From Cheiracanthium punctorium (lineage: Eukaryota > Arthropoda > Arachnida > Araneae > Cheiracanthiidae), in the NCBI GenBank assembly GCA_038373885.1, contig JAWZYV010011613.1:310001-374000 (forward strand): a stretch of 64,000 nucleotides of DNA, in the 5' to 3' direction. Under the pieces are notes generated by a model. The model was given only the letters and a program-made list of their open reading frames with translations. It made no database searches and was not told where the DNA came from. The number at the start of each line of letters is the position of its first letter. Positions within the stretch are counted from its first letter, which is position 1. Positions 44,596-55,435 of the stretch are shown here, one piece after another. The translations under genes and the position numbers were made by a program.

Positions 44596-46530
44596 CGTAA
44601 AAATACACGAAAATATACACGATTGCCGATATATTTGCCATTAAAGGATTATATCTAGATAAATAATTCCAAAACTTCAATCAATAGCATATTAATTTTT
44701 AATGCTGAGTCTGAGAAGTTTAAATTGCTACATAATCCAAGAAAAAAACATTAGATTACTCCAGTTAAACATTTATTAATATGTCGTTATTAACATTTTC
44801 TGTTTACTCCCCTTGTGTAAGATTGCAGCAAAGATAAATACAGTCGGACAGCAAACACTGTACATTACCTGATGAGTGAAAGATAGTGAAAGGGCAGAAA
44901 AATGTGACGTTCGCGGGCTGTGCAAGCATTATATTAAGATGTCATTTTTGAAGTTGTGACGGCTGCTTTACGATTTATTCAGAGAAGACTCCTCCAAAAA
45001 TGTGTTCGCTTTCGTAATGGATTGTTCTGCTAGCTTTTGTTGTAATCTCGCTGCAGCGTGATTATTTAAGTTAACTGCAATGAGTTGTTACAGAATTACT
45101 TTAAATAGAAATTGGTTTAAAAGATTTAAATCAAATAAAAAAAGTACTTATAAGTAAAATACAAATTTCAAATCATGTCAAGTCATTAATAAATATTTCG
45201 TATACACCTTTACAGATTATCCAATTCATGAAGCTAATCTGATTTTGCAAATATCAAGGAATAATGCTGATTCTATTTCGGATTTTAGAAAAGGAACGTT
45301 ATCTAAAAAAAAAGACACATTTATAAGAAATAAAACTGACGAAGCCATAAACGCTCGCATTTGAGAGTTTCAAGTATTATAAGAACAGTCAATAAGAGAG
45401 TTTGAAATATTATAATTGCGGGAAATATTATTTAGTATATGACATCGAGAAATGTTGTAATTTAAAAATAATTTAGGGTTTGAAATATTATAAGACTAGA
45501 CAATAAATACTAAATCTAGAAATCTCTTCTGTTTTTTCTGTTTCACATGCCCTCTGGCAACTGCGCAGCGGTGCCAGATCCTCATATAGAACAATGATGG
45601 GCAAAAGAGTGCGGCTTCCATTTCAACGAGCCCCAATGGGAGGAAGCTCCGTGTATTTTCAATTTTGAACCAATTCCAGATGAGAGACCTAGTACCTGAA
45701 ATCATCAACCCCAGAGGTATCGTTTGTACATGGAGAACATTACAGCCAAAAGCAGATTTTACGTGCACCAGCTCCCATTACTGTACACGGTCCCACAGCA
45801 GTCTAGCCGAGAGACGAGCAGTTCACCCTCCCAAACACTGGTCAAGCCGGTGATTCTTCACTTTCCGTGTTCTTACGGGATTGGAGTTTCATGACAAGAA
45901 CACTGCGGGACAGAAATCTTTTAACACAACTGTGAAATTCTAAACTTCCTTTCCGAATTGATTAACTTTTAAAAATAATAGCGTCTACGAATCCCAAAGA
46001 ATTATCATTCTGAATAAAATTTTCATTCCCCGAAACTTTGGATTTTCGTTAATTGGAGCAGTAAATCAAGAATTTTTATGAGCAATACTACCTTTTTCAT
46101 CTTTGATTTTATATATACCTGTCAAAGTTTTTGTTCCCGATACGTCCCTGGTTTATACATATAAATAAATGTCTGCTGATTACAGTACATATATGCAGTC
46201 AACACCAATTGTAATGTACCTCTGGGGACTGGTTAATTTCATTCACGAAATTCATAAAATTCGCAAAGTGTTTTTCCTCAACCTGAATGGACTGAACTGG
46301 TGAATCAGGAAACTGTATACGTAACAAAAAAATGTACTTCATGTTCTTACTGAATATTTATAAACAAATTAAACATAATAATTAACCGCCGCTATGAGAA
46401 ATTAAACGCCGCTATGAGAATCAGATAGAAATTTTTAAATTTATATACATTTTTTACATACATTGCATGCCTCTATTATAGAACAGTTGAAATTTTTTTT
46501 TTAACTCAAAGCATTTAGGAAATATAGCAT
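44596..46530. other. Receptor intron with one unassigned GC-richer block
   Basis: About 45540-45890 is GC-richer and readable in more than one frame on both strands (for example MRDLVPEIINPRGIVCTW on plus). I do not recognise it. It is probably an old repeat. The remainder is AT-rich with nothing notable. Confidence 0.4.
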
Positions 46531-46754
46531 GTTCCCGTAGCGGGAGCTTTGGCGTGCTATGGGGATAAATGTCTTTCTCCATTTTGGATACAGCAATTCC
46601 TTTTTTTTTACGCAGATACTGCTCAAAACTGTATATATAAAGTAATTATTTTTGTTGTTGATACTATAATGTACGAAATAACCAGCCTGCGAAGTGCCAA
46701 ACATTTCTTTATTGTTGAACGGTAGCAAAATTAATCTGGAAATGCTATGACTTA

Positions 46755-47375
46755 TGACTTGGAGAGGAGGCCCAAAAAGGGCCAGGCACCGCGACCATGG
46801 GTCTATTGTATCATCCCCAAGCAATATGGAAAAGGCCCCACGAAAAGAGCCCAGTAGCAGATGCGAACATCAGCACAGACCTAACAGACATTTTGTGAAG
46901 CTCCCAGGGCTCAATGACATGGTGCCCAAGATGCTCAAACCTTTAATCAGAGAAGTACTCACACTCACAGAGGATGTGTAAAGCAGTTTCCTCCTTAAGA
47001 AGACAACCCCGACAACTGGGATCATCGACAACCTTCATTATGTTAAGATGCCTTTTAAGGCAACAGTGTCCAGTTAACAGGCCAATAGCCCTACGGAGAC
47101 CGGACCTGTTGAGACACAGAAGTTCCTTGCATCTAACACCAGGAAAGCCAAGATTGATCTCTTTGGCCTGCCTCTGGCCATTACACTTAAGCCAGCTGGA
47201 ATACTGAAGCTTGCTAAAGTGGCTAAACGCAGTATCCCTGTAACATTTACTCGAGATACCAAGAACCGGCTCAGATCCAACAAAAAAAGAGCCAGAGCAA
47301 GAGAATCCGCCATCTGATTACCAGGAATGCCAGAATGACCAGGAACCGAATACAGAGTAACTGGAAATGCTAACT
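46755..47375 (-). pseudogene. I/Jockey-type LINE RNase H and C-terminal relic
   Basis: On the minus strand VTLYSVPGHSGIPGNQMADS is the conserved end of a LINE RNase H domain. After a frame change come RRAIGLLTGHCCLKRHL, DDPSCRGCLLKEE and TALHILCECEYFSD, the Cys/His C-terminal tail typical of I/Jockey-group LINE polyproteins. The reverse transcriptase core is missing. The fragment is flanked by inverted copies of GTTCCCGTAGCGGGAGC-like sequence (46531-46554 and 47386-47409). Confidence 0.8.
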
Positions 47376-47385
47376 AGTGGGAGGG

Positions 47386-47785
47386 CGCCAAAGCTCCCGC
47401 TGTGGGAACAAGAAATATAAGCGTTCATAACATTCCTTTATAGGAATCTATTCATGCAGGATTTTAAGAATGTTGTTCTTCAAGATGTTGGTTTTAAGTA
47501 TGCATTCTACTTGAAAAATTATGTGACTATTTATTTATTTATTTATTTATTTTTGTTTTTAGTTTTATATAAGACTGTCATAAAGACAAAATTTCACTTT
47601 TTTAAAAATTAGAAAAAAACATTAAATTAAAATATATTGTTCCGATAAAAATATATAACACACCCTATAGTGTAAATGTTTATATAAAATGTGTATTTCG
47701 TAAATTGCGTTAAAATATTTTAAGAAAAAACTATATATAATAGATGTTCCCGTAATGGGAGCTTTGGCGCTTAATGGGTTAATAT
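47386..47785. other. Short repeats beside the gypsy insertion
   Basis: A third copy of the GTTCCCG-GGGAGCTTTGGCG repeat lies at 47746-47769 and runs to a TTAA at 47779-47782. The TTTATTTA run at 47530-47552 is simple sequence. Confidence 0.55.
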
Positions 47786-48220
47786 TGTTGCGGAATTACT
47801 CTGCTACTCCTGGGGTTCGTCGTTCTAAAGTCCAATTGGTGTAAAAAGTTCAAGTAAAAAGTCACTTGTCAGGATGGAACACAAACTTTATTTCTTCTAG
47901 AACTTCGTAGAACAATCAGCTGCACACAATTCACAAGCACAATCTAGCAGTAACGTGCTTTTAACAATCCGCTTGGATCAGAAGCTCTCACAAATGCTGT
48001 ATTTCTCACACAAAATAAGTCACTTTTACAGGCTAAAATTCCGTGGAAATATTCAAGGGATATAGTACACTATCCCTTAAGACACAGCAATGAAGAATTT
48101 ACACACAGCACTTTAAAAACAGCTTCACAAAGCAAGCTAAAACACAGCTTCTATAGCACTATCAGTTCACACAAAACAAGCGTACTCAGAGCTCTTCACA
48201 CATTGAATGTTCAACTCACA

Positions 48221-48260
48221 ACTGACTGACTTCGGGGCGATGCCCGCTTCTATAAATAGC
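48221..48260 (-). promoter_or_regulatory. TATA/initiator pair in the 3' LTR
   Basis: Same arrangement as in the 5' LTR: CTATTTATAG followed about 25-30 bases later by TCAGTCAGT. In this position it would drive transcription out of the element toward lower coordinates. Confidence 0.45.
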
Positions 48261-48426
48261 GACGCAGGAGGTACAAGAGGTTTCCAGAAAAGTCAATTTC
48301 TCGAGGGTTCTACATAAAGCGTGAATTTTGATTACGTCATAGAAGAGAAATGTTAGGTTATTATGCGTTTTTAATGCAGGAAAAACAACTTCCAGGCCCC
48401 ATTGGGAAAATCGCGCCAAATGACCA

Positions 48427-48452
48427 AAAAGTCGCCAAGCTTGGCGACTTTT
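48427..48452. repeat. 26-bp perfect palindrome in the LTR
   Basis: Centred on AAGCTT with arms AAAAGTCGCCAAG / CTTGGCGACTTTT. It sits among further TTGGCG/CGCCAA words (48412-48480). The same palindrome is in the other LTR at about 54683-54708. Confidence 0.9.
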
Positions 48453-48707
48453 GGCGAAATATCGCCAAATTTGGCGCCAAAAATAAGTCCTCAAAAGTGA
48501 AGAGATCTTAGCTCTAGGACTAATATTTCTCGAGATTTCTAGAAGCCCATAGAAAAACATATGGGAAAGCGAAACCTCCGTATCTCCGGTTCTAACTGGC
48601 CGATTTTGATGCAACAAAAAGCAAAATTTATCTATTTGAAGCGTAGAATACGAATTTTAAACCATTCTAAGCCCCAGAGCAGCGGGTTGCCCCGAAAATT
48701 CGTAACA

Positions 48708-48722
48708 TTGCCCCCTTCCCAA
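48708..48722 (-). other. Polypurine tract
   Basis: On the coding strand GGGAAGGGGGCAA lies directly before the 3' LTR. This is the usual position and composition of the plus-strand priming site. Confidence 0.8.
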
Positions 48723-49076
48723 GGACTGCACGTCTCGGGCAGTACAATCCCTAGTTAGGAGGTCACACAAGTACCTACACTGTGTAACACTTAACAAGAT
48801 CTTAACAACATAATTCAAGCAAGTAATCAATAGCACAATAAGCAGATACACATTAATAAATAAATAATCAACATAATAAATAATTACACTAATAAGTAAT
48901 CAATGTAATAAACAAATACACGTTAATAAAAACCAATATATTACAAATATGTACACTAAACATGGCGTAAGTAGTAAGTGAAAGAAAGTTGACGAAAGAG
49001 GAAGAGAAGAGAAAGACAGGAAAGAAATGAGAGTTGAAAGAAAATAGGAATTACGCCATAGTGACCATGGTCTGAG
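48723..49076. other. Untranslated stretch between pol and the 3' LTR
   Basis: About 350 bases of AT-rich sequence with repeated ATAATAAATAA-like words. No envelope-like open frame. Confidence 0.6.
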
Positions 49077-50612
49077 CTAATTACAACCGCGGTAGATGGC
49101 TAGCCGATCATAATGTACAACTCTTGGCTTCGAGTTTGGTGACTTACGAATCCGTACGATGACGTCATTCAGCCGGTTTAGGACTGTGTAAGGACCGTCC
49201 CACGGCGATTGCAGCTTGGGAGACAGGCCTTTCCGTCGAGTAGGATTCCATAGCCAAACTTTGTCACCTACGTTGAACTCGTGTCCCGTAGCCTTCGTGT
49301 CGTAGCGAGTCTTCATCTTTTCCGTGTTCAGGTTGATCCGCTCCCGAGCAAAATGATGTACATCTTCAAACCGTGCCCGAAGGTTTTCCACGTACTCCTC
49401 TGGCGATGAAGGCGCATCTGGAGGGCGGCCGAACACTAGATCGGCGGGAAGACGAAGATCTCTGCAGAACAGCATCTGGGAAGGTGTGAAGCCGGTAGTC
49501 TCATGGACGGCACTCCTATAGGCCAGCAGGAAGAGGGGGAGTTTCTTGTCCCAGTCCTCTTGATTCCTAGATACCAGAAGCGAGAGGTTGTTTAAAATTG
49601 TGCGATTGAACCTCTCCACCATGCCGTCGGATTGTGGGTGTAAAGGCGTAGTCTGGGTTTTGTCCATTCCGAGAAGATGGCATAGTCCTTTAAAGACTGC
49701 AGAGGTAAAGTTCGTTCCTTGGTCGGAATGAAGTTGCAGAGGGGTTCCATATCTGGAAATCCATTCTTGCACCAGTACCTCTGCTACGGTCGTAGCTTCT
49801 TGATCGGGAATAGGAAACGCTTCGGGCCATTTAGAGAAGTAGTCAATGACAACTAGGATGTATTTGTTGCCATCCGAAGTTCGCGGAAGAGGTCCCAGGA
49901 TGTCGAGGGCAATACTCTCAAAAGGCGCTCCTACATTATAACGATGTAGTCTTCCACGGCTTCGTTTCCTCGGGCCTTTACGGGCGGCACAGGCGTCACA
50001 AGCTTGACACCACTTTTCGACGTCGCCTCGAGCCCTAACCCAGTAGAAGCGCTCGCGAACTTTCTGCAGGGTCTTCATTACGCCAAAATGGCCTCCAGTG
50101 TAGCCATTATGAAGTTCTTCTAGAACCTTCGGAATCCTCGAGCGAGGGAGTACTAACTGCCATCGGAGCATCTTGCCGTCGTCCGACTCCCATTTACGAT
50201 ACAGGACTCCATTCCTCAGGCGAAGCGAATCCCATAAAGCCCAGTACTGTTTTGTTGCCGGACTGTAAGATGATATTTCTTGCCAACTGGGCTTAGCGCT
50301 GGATTTTTCCATAAATTCCACAATAGGTTTGATGTCGCGGTCTGCTAATTGGTCCGCCCGAACATTTTCGTCACTCCAGGGATCTTGGGATGGTGTCGAT
50401 GATGTAACTTGGCGGACAACGGGATGTTTCAGATGGTAATTTTTCTCTGCCCTGGAGCAATAGCGACAGCTGTCTATACAGGGCCTTCTTGACAAAGCAT
50501 CTGCATTTCCATGAGATGCCCCTTTCCGATGACGTATCTCGATGTCATATTCTTGTAATCGCTGTATCCACCTGGCTATTTGGCCCTCTGGATTCTTGAA
50601 ATTTAGAAGCCA
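49077..50612 (-). pseudogene. Gypsy pol, 3' segment: end of RNase H and integrase
   Basis: This frame picks up at AWLLNFKNPEGQIARW in the RNase H end, runs through NADALSRRPC, and gives a full integrase to the TAA at 49077. Counting from the SRRPC start, the zinc-binding HHCC is His129, His136, Cys163 and Cys166. The catalytic triad is Asp198 (ALDILGP), Asp258 (HSDQGTNF) and Glu294 (GMVERFNRT), with 35 residues between the last two. A GPY/F-type module (SPWDGPYTVLNRL) lies near 430. Integrase inserts the cDNA into the host genome. It cannot be made as part of a complete polyprotein in this copy because of the upstream frameshifts. Confidence 0.92.
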
Positions 50613-51168
50613 GGCATGAAAGAGGCATGGTCCGTTCGGAGCAGGAACTTTCGGCCGTACAGGTAATGATGGAAGTGCTCCACGGCTTTAATGATAGCAA
50701 GACGTTCCTTTCTCGTAACACAATAGTTACGTTCTGCCTTTGAAAGGCATTTTCTCCAGTAAGCAATGACGTGTTCTTGGCCATCTATCTCCTGGGACAA
50801 AACTGCTCCAACACTCTCCTTGCTTGCGTCTGTGTCCAGGATAAATGGCTTGTCAGGGTGAGGATACGACAGGATCGGCGAAGATGTTAAAGCCGTCTTC
50901 AGTTCATTGAATGCGTCCTCACATTCCTCAGTCCATAGAAATTTCTGTCCAGTCTCGGTCAATTTGTGAAGAGGTCTTGCAATTTGAGAAAAGCCCTTCA
51001 CGAATTTTCGATAGTAAGTACACAGACCGAGAAAACTTCTTAAGTCATGGATATTCTCGGGACGACTCCAGTTCTGGACTGCGGACGTCTTTTCGGGATC
51101 GGTTCGGACTCCGTGGGCGGATATTATGTGCCCGAGGTAACGTACTTCCCGACGAAACAAATTCACTT
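50603..51168 (-). pseudogene. Gypsy pol, middle segment: RT end and RNase H
   Basis: After a one-base loss near 51167, the frame continues from FRREVRYLGHIISAHGV (the RT thumb/connection) through LRSFLGLCTYYRKFVKGF. It reaches the RNase H domain with FILDTDASKESVGAVLSQ, AYWRKCLSKAERNY and LLRTDHAS. Near 50612 an apparent two-base gain throws the frame into a stop (50603) just before the WLLNF motif. RNase H normally removes RNA from the RNA:DNA hybrid. Confidence 0.9.
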
Positions 51169-53991
51169 CGATGGACTTAGTTTCAAGTTTGCCTCTTTTA
51201 ATTTCTGCAGTACCTTTCGAATGTTCTCGAGATGCTCTTCGAAAGTCCTTCCGACGATGATGATATCGTCCAAATAAACGAGACATGCTTCGTAGGAAAG
51301 TCCTCTCAACACTGTCTCCATTAGACGCTCGAATGTAGCCGGTGCGTTGCAGAGTCCAAAAGGCATAACTTTGAACTGCCACAATCCTTGTCCCGTGGTG
51401 AACGCAGTCTTTTCACGGTCATCGGGATGGATTTCTACTTGCCAGTAGCCACTCTTGAGATCCAGAGTGGAGAACCATTCGTTTCCCGATAAAGTGTCCA
51501 AAGTGTCGTCTATCCTGGGAAGAGGGTAGCTGTCTTTCTTGGTAATGTCATTCAGACGTCTGTAGTCAACACAGAACCGGGTGGAACCATCCTTCTTTCT
51601 GACCAAAACAATTGGCGAGGCCCAGGGACTAGTCGATGGCTCGATGACGTCATCACGCTGCATCTCCTCTAAAAGTCTGCTCACCTCTTCTTGCTTAGCA
51701 AACGGCAGCCGCCTAGGATGTTGCTTGATGGGAGAGTGGATGCCTGTATCTATCCTATGTTGAGTTAAGCTCATACGGCCAAAGTCACCCGAAGTTCGGG
51801 AGAAGAGGTCTCCAAATTCAGCTATTACTTTCTCCGCAGCGCTTCTCTGTTCTGCCGTTACCTCCACGTCTTGTATTAATTCCTTCGTCAGGCACTCGGA
51901 AGATTTAGCTGTCGTTTGGTTGATGTTCTTATTAATGCAGGTAACAGGAGTGCATGTCGCCAACACTTCATTTTTCTTTATCACTTTCGACTTGTCCGTC
52001 ACATTTACTACTCTAACTGGAATTTCTGTTCTCAACAAGTCCACAAGTGTTGCTCCTACCAGTACTCCTCTGACGGAATTACTATTGTTTGGGTGTTCGA
52101 TTAATCCAAAGCGGAATTTATTGTTTTCTTTTACTGTTCCAGAAATTATTGAATCAGTTCTTGGCGGTAGAGTGATATCAGTCTGGGCTATTATTTGCTG
52201 AACAGGTAAAATAGTTTCATTTTTAATATCGAACGCAGCTATTTCTTCTGAGTCTGAACGAAGCTCGTTATTCTTAAAGTCCAAGTTAAATTTGTGCGAT
52301 TTTAAAAAGTCGAGTCCGAGAATGAAAGAGTCTGTAATATTGGCGACATATACCACATGGTCGTATCTGGCATTTCCAAACGTGATTTCTACTTGCGCTT
52401 TTCCGCCCACTTCGATCTTGTCACCTGTCACAGTCTGGAGGGTCAGCGAGGGCGGAGTCCAGATAATCTTCAAGTTCAATTTCTTGGCCAGATCCGTCCT
52501 TATGATGGTTACGTTCGCTCCAGTATCAATCACCATGTGGCATGGGGAACCATTAACGTATCCCAGTACGAATAGTCCATCACTGCCGCCATTCACTGAT
52601 GAAATCTGTAAGACTTTCAAACGGGGCTTCTGAATATCCCTCAGCCTCTGTTCCTGAAAGTCGTCTCTTTTCTGTCTTCCTTCATGGGCTTCTCTGGTGC
52701 ATTGATAACTGCGATCTTTACGACGAGAGTTCTTTTGTGCGTCGCAGTATTTTCGTAAATGCCCCTCGCTGTTGCACCTCCAACATTTAACTTTTCTTGG
52801 CTCTGACTTTTCTTGTCGTTCCACCAGATTTTCCAGGGTCTTTAATTTATTCTCTAATCTCTCAATTTCTCCATCCGTAGGCTCCTGGAATGACACAGCT
52901 CTAACATTATGCCGCCCTTTTCTTACGGCCAGCTGAGCTGCCTCTAGCTTCATGGCGAATACGAGGGCAGACCTGAGATCTTTATAATCCGCCAAGATCA
53001 ATGCTTTCTGAATTTCAGAGTCCAAGAGGCCTTCAATAAAATGTTGCACTGCAACTTCTTCTCGAACGTAATCTGGATAACTGCCATAGGCTAGATGACA
53101 CAGCCTATCTATGTCCGAAGCCAGCTCTTGAAGGGTCTCGCCAGATCTCTGCATCCTTGACTTAAGTTGGATTCTACTATATTCTTTCTGGCACTTCTCT
53201 CCGAATTTCATCTCCAAGGCACTTGCGAGGGCGACAAAATCTCCTATCTTCGTCGCTCCAATAGTTTGCAATACATTAATTGCATCTCCGCTAAGGGAAG
53301 CGGCCAGTTGATTAGCTTTCTCGGACTTGCTCCAACCATTGGCTCTGGCGACGATCGAAAATTGGGTCTTGTAAGCTTCCCAGGGAGTCTTTCCGTCATA
53401 GGCAGTAAGTTTCACTGCTGGGCGGTGTGAAGATAACCTGATGTTTTCGTTTAACTTTCCCAGCTTTACGAGAGAGTCCAATTTTTCTTCAATTTTGGCT
53501 TCACGTTCTTCATGTATTTTCGAAACTATATTTTCTTTCCAGTCTAGTTTCTCCTCAATTTTATTCTTATATTCTTCCCGCATTCTGCAAATATCTTGCT
53601 GCAATTCCTTAACATTTTCTTCTATTTTTCCTTCAATTCTTTGTTCATATTTCGTTTGAGTTTCTTCTATGAGCGACATTCTTTTCTCCATTATCTTTTG
53701 ATTTTCCTGCACACTCTTTTCGAATTTCTCTAATTTTCCCAAAGCAGTCTCCATTTTCTCCAATCCCAATTTCATTCCTTCTTGTCCGGCTTCAATATTC
53801 TTTTCTAAATCGGTCTGTCCTGCTTCAATTTTCTTCTCTAAATCCGCCTTCATCTGTTCTTGTCCGGCTTTCATCTCGTCTTGTCCAGCTTTCATCTCTT
53901 TTTTTATCTCATCTTGACCGGATTTCATTTCCTGCATCATATTCATGAGCTTTTGAAGTTGTTCTTCCATTTTTTGTCTAGTCAAAACCAT
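51163..53991 (-). CDS. Gypsy Gag-protease-RT open frame, 942 codons
   Basis: One open frame fuses Gag to the start of Pol. Residues 1-190 are a long Lys/Glu coiled coil with repeated MKAGQDE-like heptads. Residues 195-390 look like a capsid region (WEAYKTQF, GDAINVLQ, RIQLKSRMQ). A zinc knuckle CWRCNSEGHLRKYC spans 403-416. The aspartic protease has DTG at 489-491 and ILGLDFL near 558. The reverse transcriptase starts near 720, with SPWASPIVLVRKKDGS, FCVDYRRLN, TLDLKSGYWQV and the YLDD catalytic motif at 906-909. The start at 53991 is 50 bases from the 5' LTR. The stop at 51163 is premature, caused by a one-base loss within the RT connection region. Confidence 0.93.
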   Translation of the reverse strand: MVLTRQKMEEQLQKLMNMMQEMKSGQDEIKKEMKAGQDEMKAGQEQMKADLEKKIEAGQTDLEKNIEAGQEGMKLGLEKMETALGKLEKFEKSVQENQKIMEKRMSLIEETQTKYEQRIEGKIEENVKELQQDICRMREEYKNKIEEKLDWKENIVSKIHEEREAKIEEKLDSLVKLGKLNENIRLSSHRPAVKLTAYDGKTPWEAYKTQFSIVARANGWSKSEKANQLAASLSGDAINVLQTIGATKIGDFVALASALEMKFGEKCQKEYSRIQLKSRMQRSGETLQELASDIDRLCHLAYGSYPDYVREEVAVQHFIEGLLDSEIQKALILADYKDLRSALVFAMKLEAAQLAVRKGRHNVRAVSFQEPTDGEIERLENKLKTLENLVERQEKSEPRKVKCWRCNSEGHLRKYCDAQKNSRRKDRSYQCTREAHEGRQKRDDFQEQRLRDIQKPRLKVLQISSVNGGSDGLFVLGYVNGSPCHMVIDTGANVTIIRTDLAKKLNLKIIWTPPSLTLQTVTGDKIEVGGKAQVEITFGNARYDHVVYVANITDSFILGLDFLKSHKFNLDFKNNELRSDSEEIAAFDIKNETILPVQQIIAQTDITLPPRTDSIISGTVKENNKFRFGLIEHPNNSNSVRGVLVGATLVDLLRTEIPVRVVNVTDKSKVIKKNEVLATCTPVTCINKNINQTTAKSSECLTKELIQDVEVTAEQRSAAEKVIAEFGDLFSRTSGDFGRMSLTQHRIDTGIHSPIKQHPRRLPFAKQEEVSRLLEEMQRDDVIEPSTSPWASPIVLVRKKDGSTRFCVDYRRLNDITKKDSYPLPRIDDTLDTLSGNEWFSTLDLKSGYWQVEIHPDDREKTAFTTGQGLWQFKVMPFGLCNAPATFERLMETVLRGLSYEACLVYLDDIIIVGRTFEEHLENIRKVLQKLKEANLKLSPSK

Positions 53992-54017
53992 AAACTGGAA
54001 AATTAAAGTCCTTCTTT

Positions 54018-54038
54018 AGAACCCCGATTCTGACACCA
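54018..54038 (-). other. Primer-binding site, probably tRNA-Leu
   Basis: Two bases inside the 5' LTR the coding strand reads TGGTGTCAGAATCGGGG, complementary to a tRNA 3' end that finishes TTCTGACACCA. An acceptor stem TTCTGAC fits tRNA-Leu. This is inferred from recall of tRNA ends. Confidence 0.6.
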
Positions 54039-54040
54039 AA

Positions 54041-54963
54041 TGTTGCGGAATTACTCTGCTACTCCTGGGGTTCGTCGTTCTAAAGTCCAATTGGTGTAAA
54101 AAGTTCAAGTAAAAAGTCACTTGTCAGGATGGAACACAAACTTTATTTCTTCTAGAACTTCGTAGAACAATCAGCTGCACACAATTCATAAGCACAATCT
54201 AGCAGTAACGTGCTTTTAACAATCCGCTTGGATCAGAAGCTCTCACAAATGCTGTATTTCTCACACAAAATAAGTCACTTTTACAGGCTAAAATTCCGTG
54301 GAAATATTCAAGGGATATAGTACACTATCCCTTAAGACACAGCAATGAAGAATTTACACACAGCACTTTAAAAACAGCTTCACAAAGCAAGCTAAAACAC
54401 AGCTTCTATAGCACTATCAGTTCACACAAAACAAGCGTACTCAGAGCTCTTCACACATTGAATGTTCAACTCGCAACTGACTGACTTCGGGGCGATGCCC
54501 GCTTCTATAAATAGCCGACGCAGGAGGTACAAGAGGTTTCCAGAAAAGTCAATTTCTCGAGGGTTCTACATAAAGCGTGAATTTTGATTACGTCATAGAA
54601 GAGAAATGTTAGGTTATTATGCGTTTTTAATGCAGGAAAAACAACTTCCAGGCCCCATTGGGAAAATCGCGCCAAATGACCAAAAAGTCGCCAAGCTTGG
54701 CGACTTTTGGCGAAATATTGCCAAATTTGGCGCCAAAAATAAGTCCTCAAAAGTGAAGAGATCTAAGCTCTAGGACTAATATTTCTCGAGATTTCTAGAA
54801 GCCCATAGAAAAACATATGGGAAAGCGAAACCTCCGTATCTCCGGTTCTAATTGGCCGATTTTGATGCAACAAAAAGCAAAATTTATCTATTTGAAGCGT
54901 AGAATACGAATTTTAAACCATTCTAAGCCCCAGAGCAGCGGGTTGCCCCGAAAATTCGTAACA
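54041..54963 (-). repeat. 5' LTR
   Basis: Same ends and palindromes as the 3' LTR. It differs by a few substitutions and one extra C at about 54515. It carries the element's promoter. Confidence 0.95.
54476..54514 (-). promoter_or_regulatory. Probable element promoter (TATA plus initiator)
   Basis: On the coding strand CTATTTATAG is followed about 25-30 bases later by AGTCAGTCAGT, which matches the arthropod TCAGT initiator. The position would define the U3/R border. Confidence 0.5.
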
Positions 54964-55237
54964 ATATTATTCAAAACAGTGTATATTCAATAAAAAAAAT
55001 AAAGAAATTAATATTTGCAATCTATGCCTTAATAAAGCTGAAAAATAGTCCAATATGCGCTGCTGCTTTCTGTACAGCGTTTTGAATAGATTAATAGCTT
55101 TTCTTGAAGAGATGGCCTATGGATAATTTTCTCGTTGGCCAAGATGACAACGCTACTTTTGTTTTTCAATGTGTCTGAGAGGTAGTATGCAGCATTGATG
55201 CTTGTTTTGTGTTATGGCCAGCCTACACGACGGACAT

Positions 55238-55435
55238 ATATCTACAGGGAGTGGTGTGCCTTGGACGAAGGACATTTTAAGGGATTCTAAAGCGCATTCA
55301 CGTTACGTCTGGAGAAAAACGCCCCTAACTCCCGACCGTTATATCGACAGCCGCGCGTAGGCCCTAACGCAGGACTTTCACACTTCGGCCATCTATCATG
55401 GCAGTGTCTTATTTACTCGGCCATAGTGTGGCGTA
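55238..55435 (-). mobile_element. SINE family 1 copy
   Basis: On the minus strand the head is TATGGCCGAGTAAATAAGAC, then GATGGCCGAAGTGTGAAAGTC. The body has TTTTTCTCCAGACGTAACG and CCCTTAAAATGTCC. Confidence 0.75.

Larger units (their letters stand above)
47786..48707 (-). repeat. 3' LTR
   Basis: Ends TGTTACGAATTTTCGGGG and AGTAATTCCGCAACA on the coding strand. It is about 99% identical to the LTR at 54041-54963. It contains the palindrome cluster at 48405-48485. Confidence 0.95.
47786..54963 (-). mobile_element. Ty3/gypsy LTR retrotransposon, complete but pol frameshifted
   Basis: A 7178-bp element inserted on the minus strand, with LTRs of 922 and 923 bp, TGTT...AACA ends and flanking ATAT (47782-47785 and 54964-54967), a 4-bp target duplication. 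Order is 5' LTR, primer-binding site, Gag-protease-reverse transcriptase, RNase H, integrase, polypurine tract, 3' LTR. RT before integrase is the Ty3/gypsy order. No envelope-like frame follows pol. The LTRs differ at only about half a dozen sites, so insertion is recent. Two frameshifts in pol make this copy non-autonomous. Confidence 0.95.

Noticed and set aside
48723..49076. An envelope-like gene after gypsy pol
   Set aside because: Only about 350 AT-rich bases lie between integrase and the polypurine tract, with no open frame of useful length.
51581..53659. Plus-strand open frames opposite the gypsy ORF
   Set aside because: They are shadows of the Gag-Pol coding strand, which has clear domain motifs.
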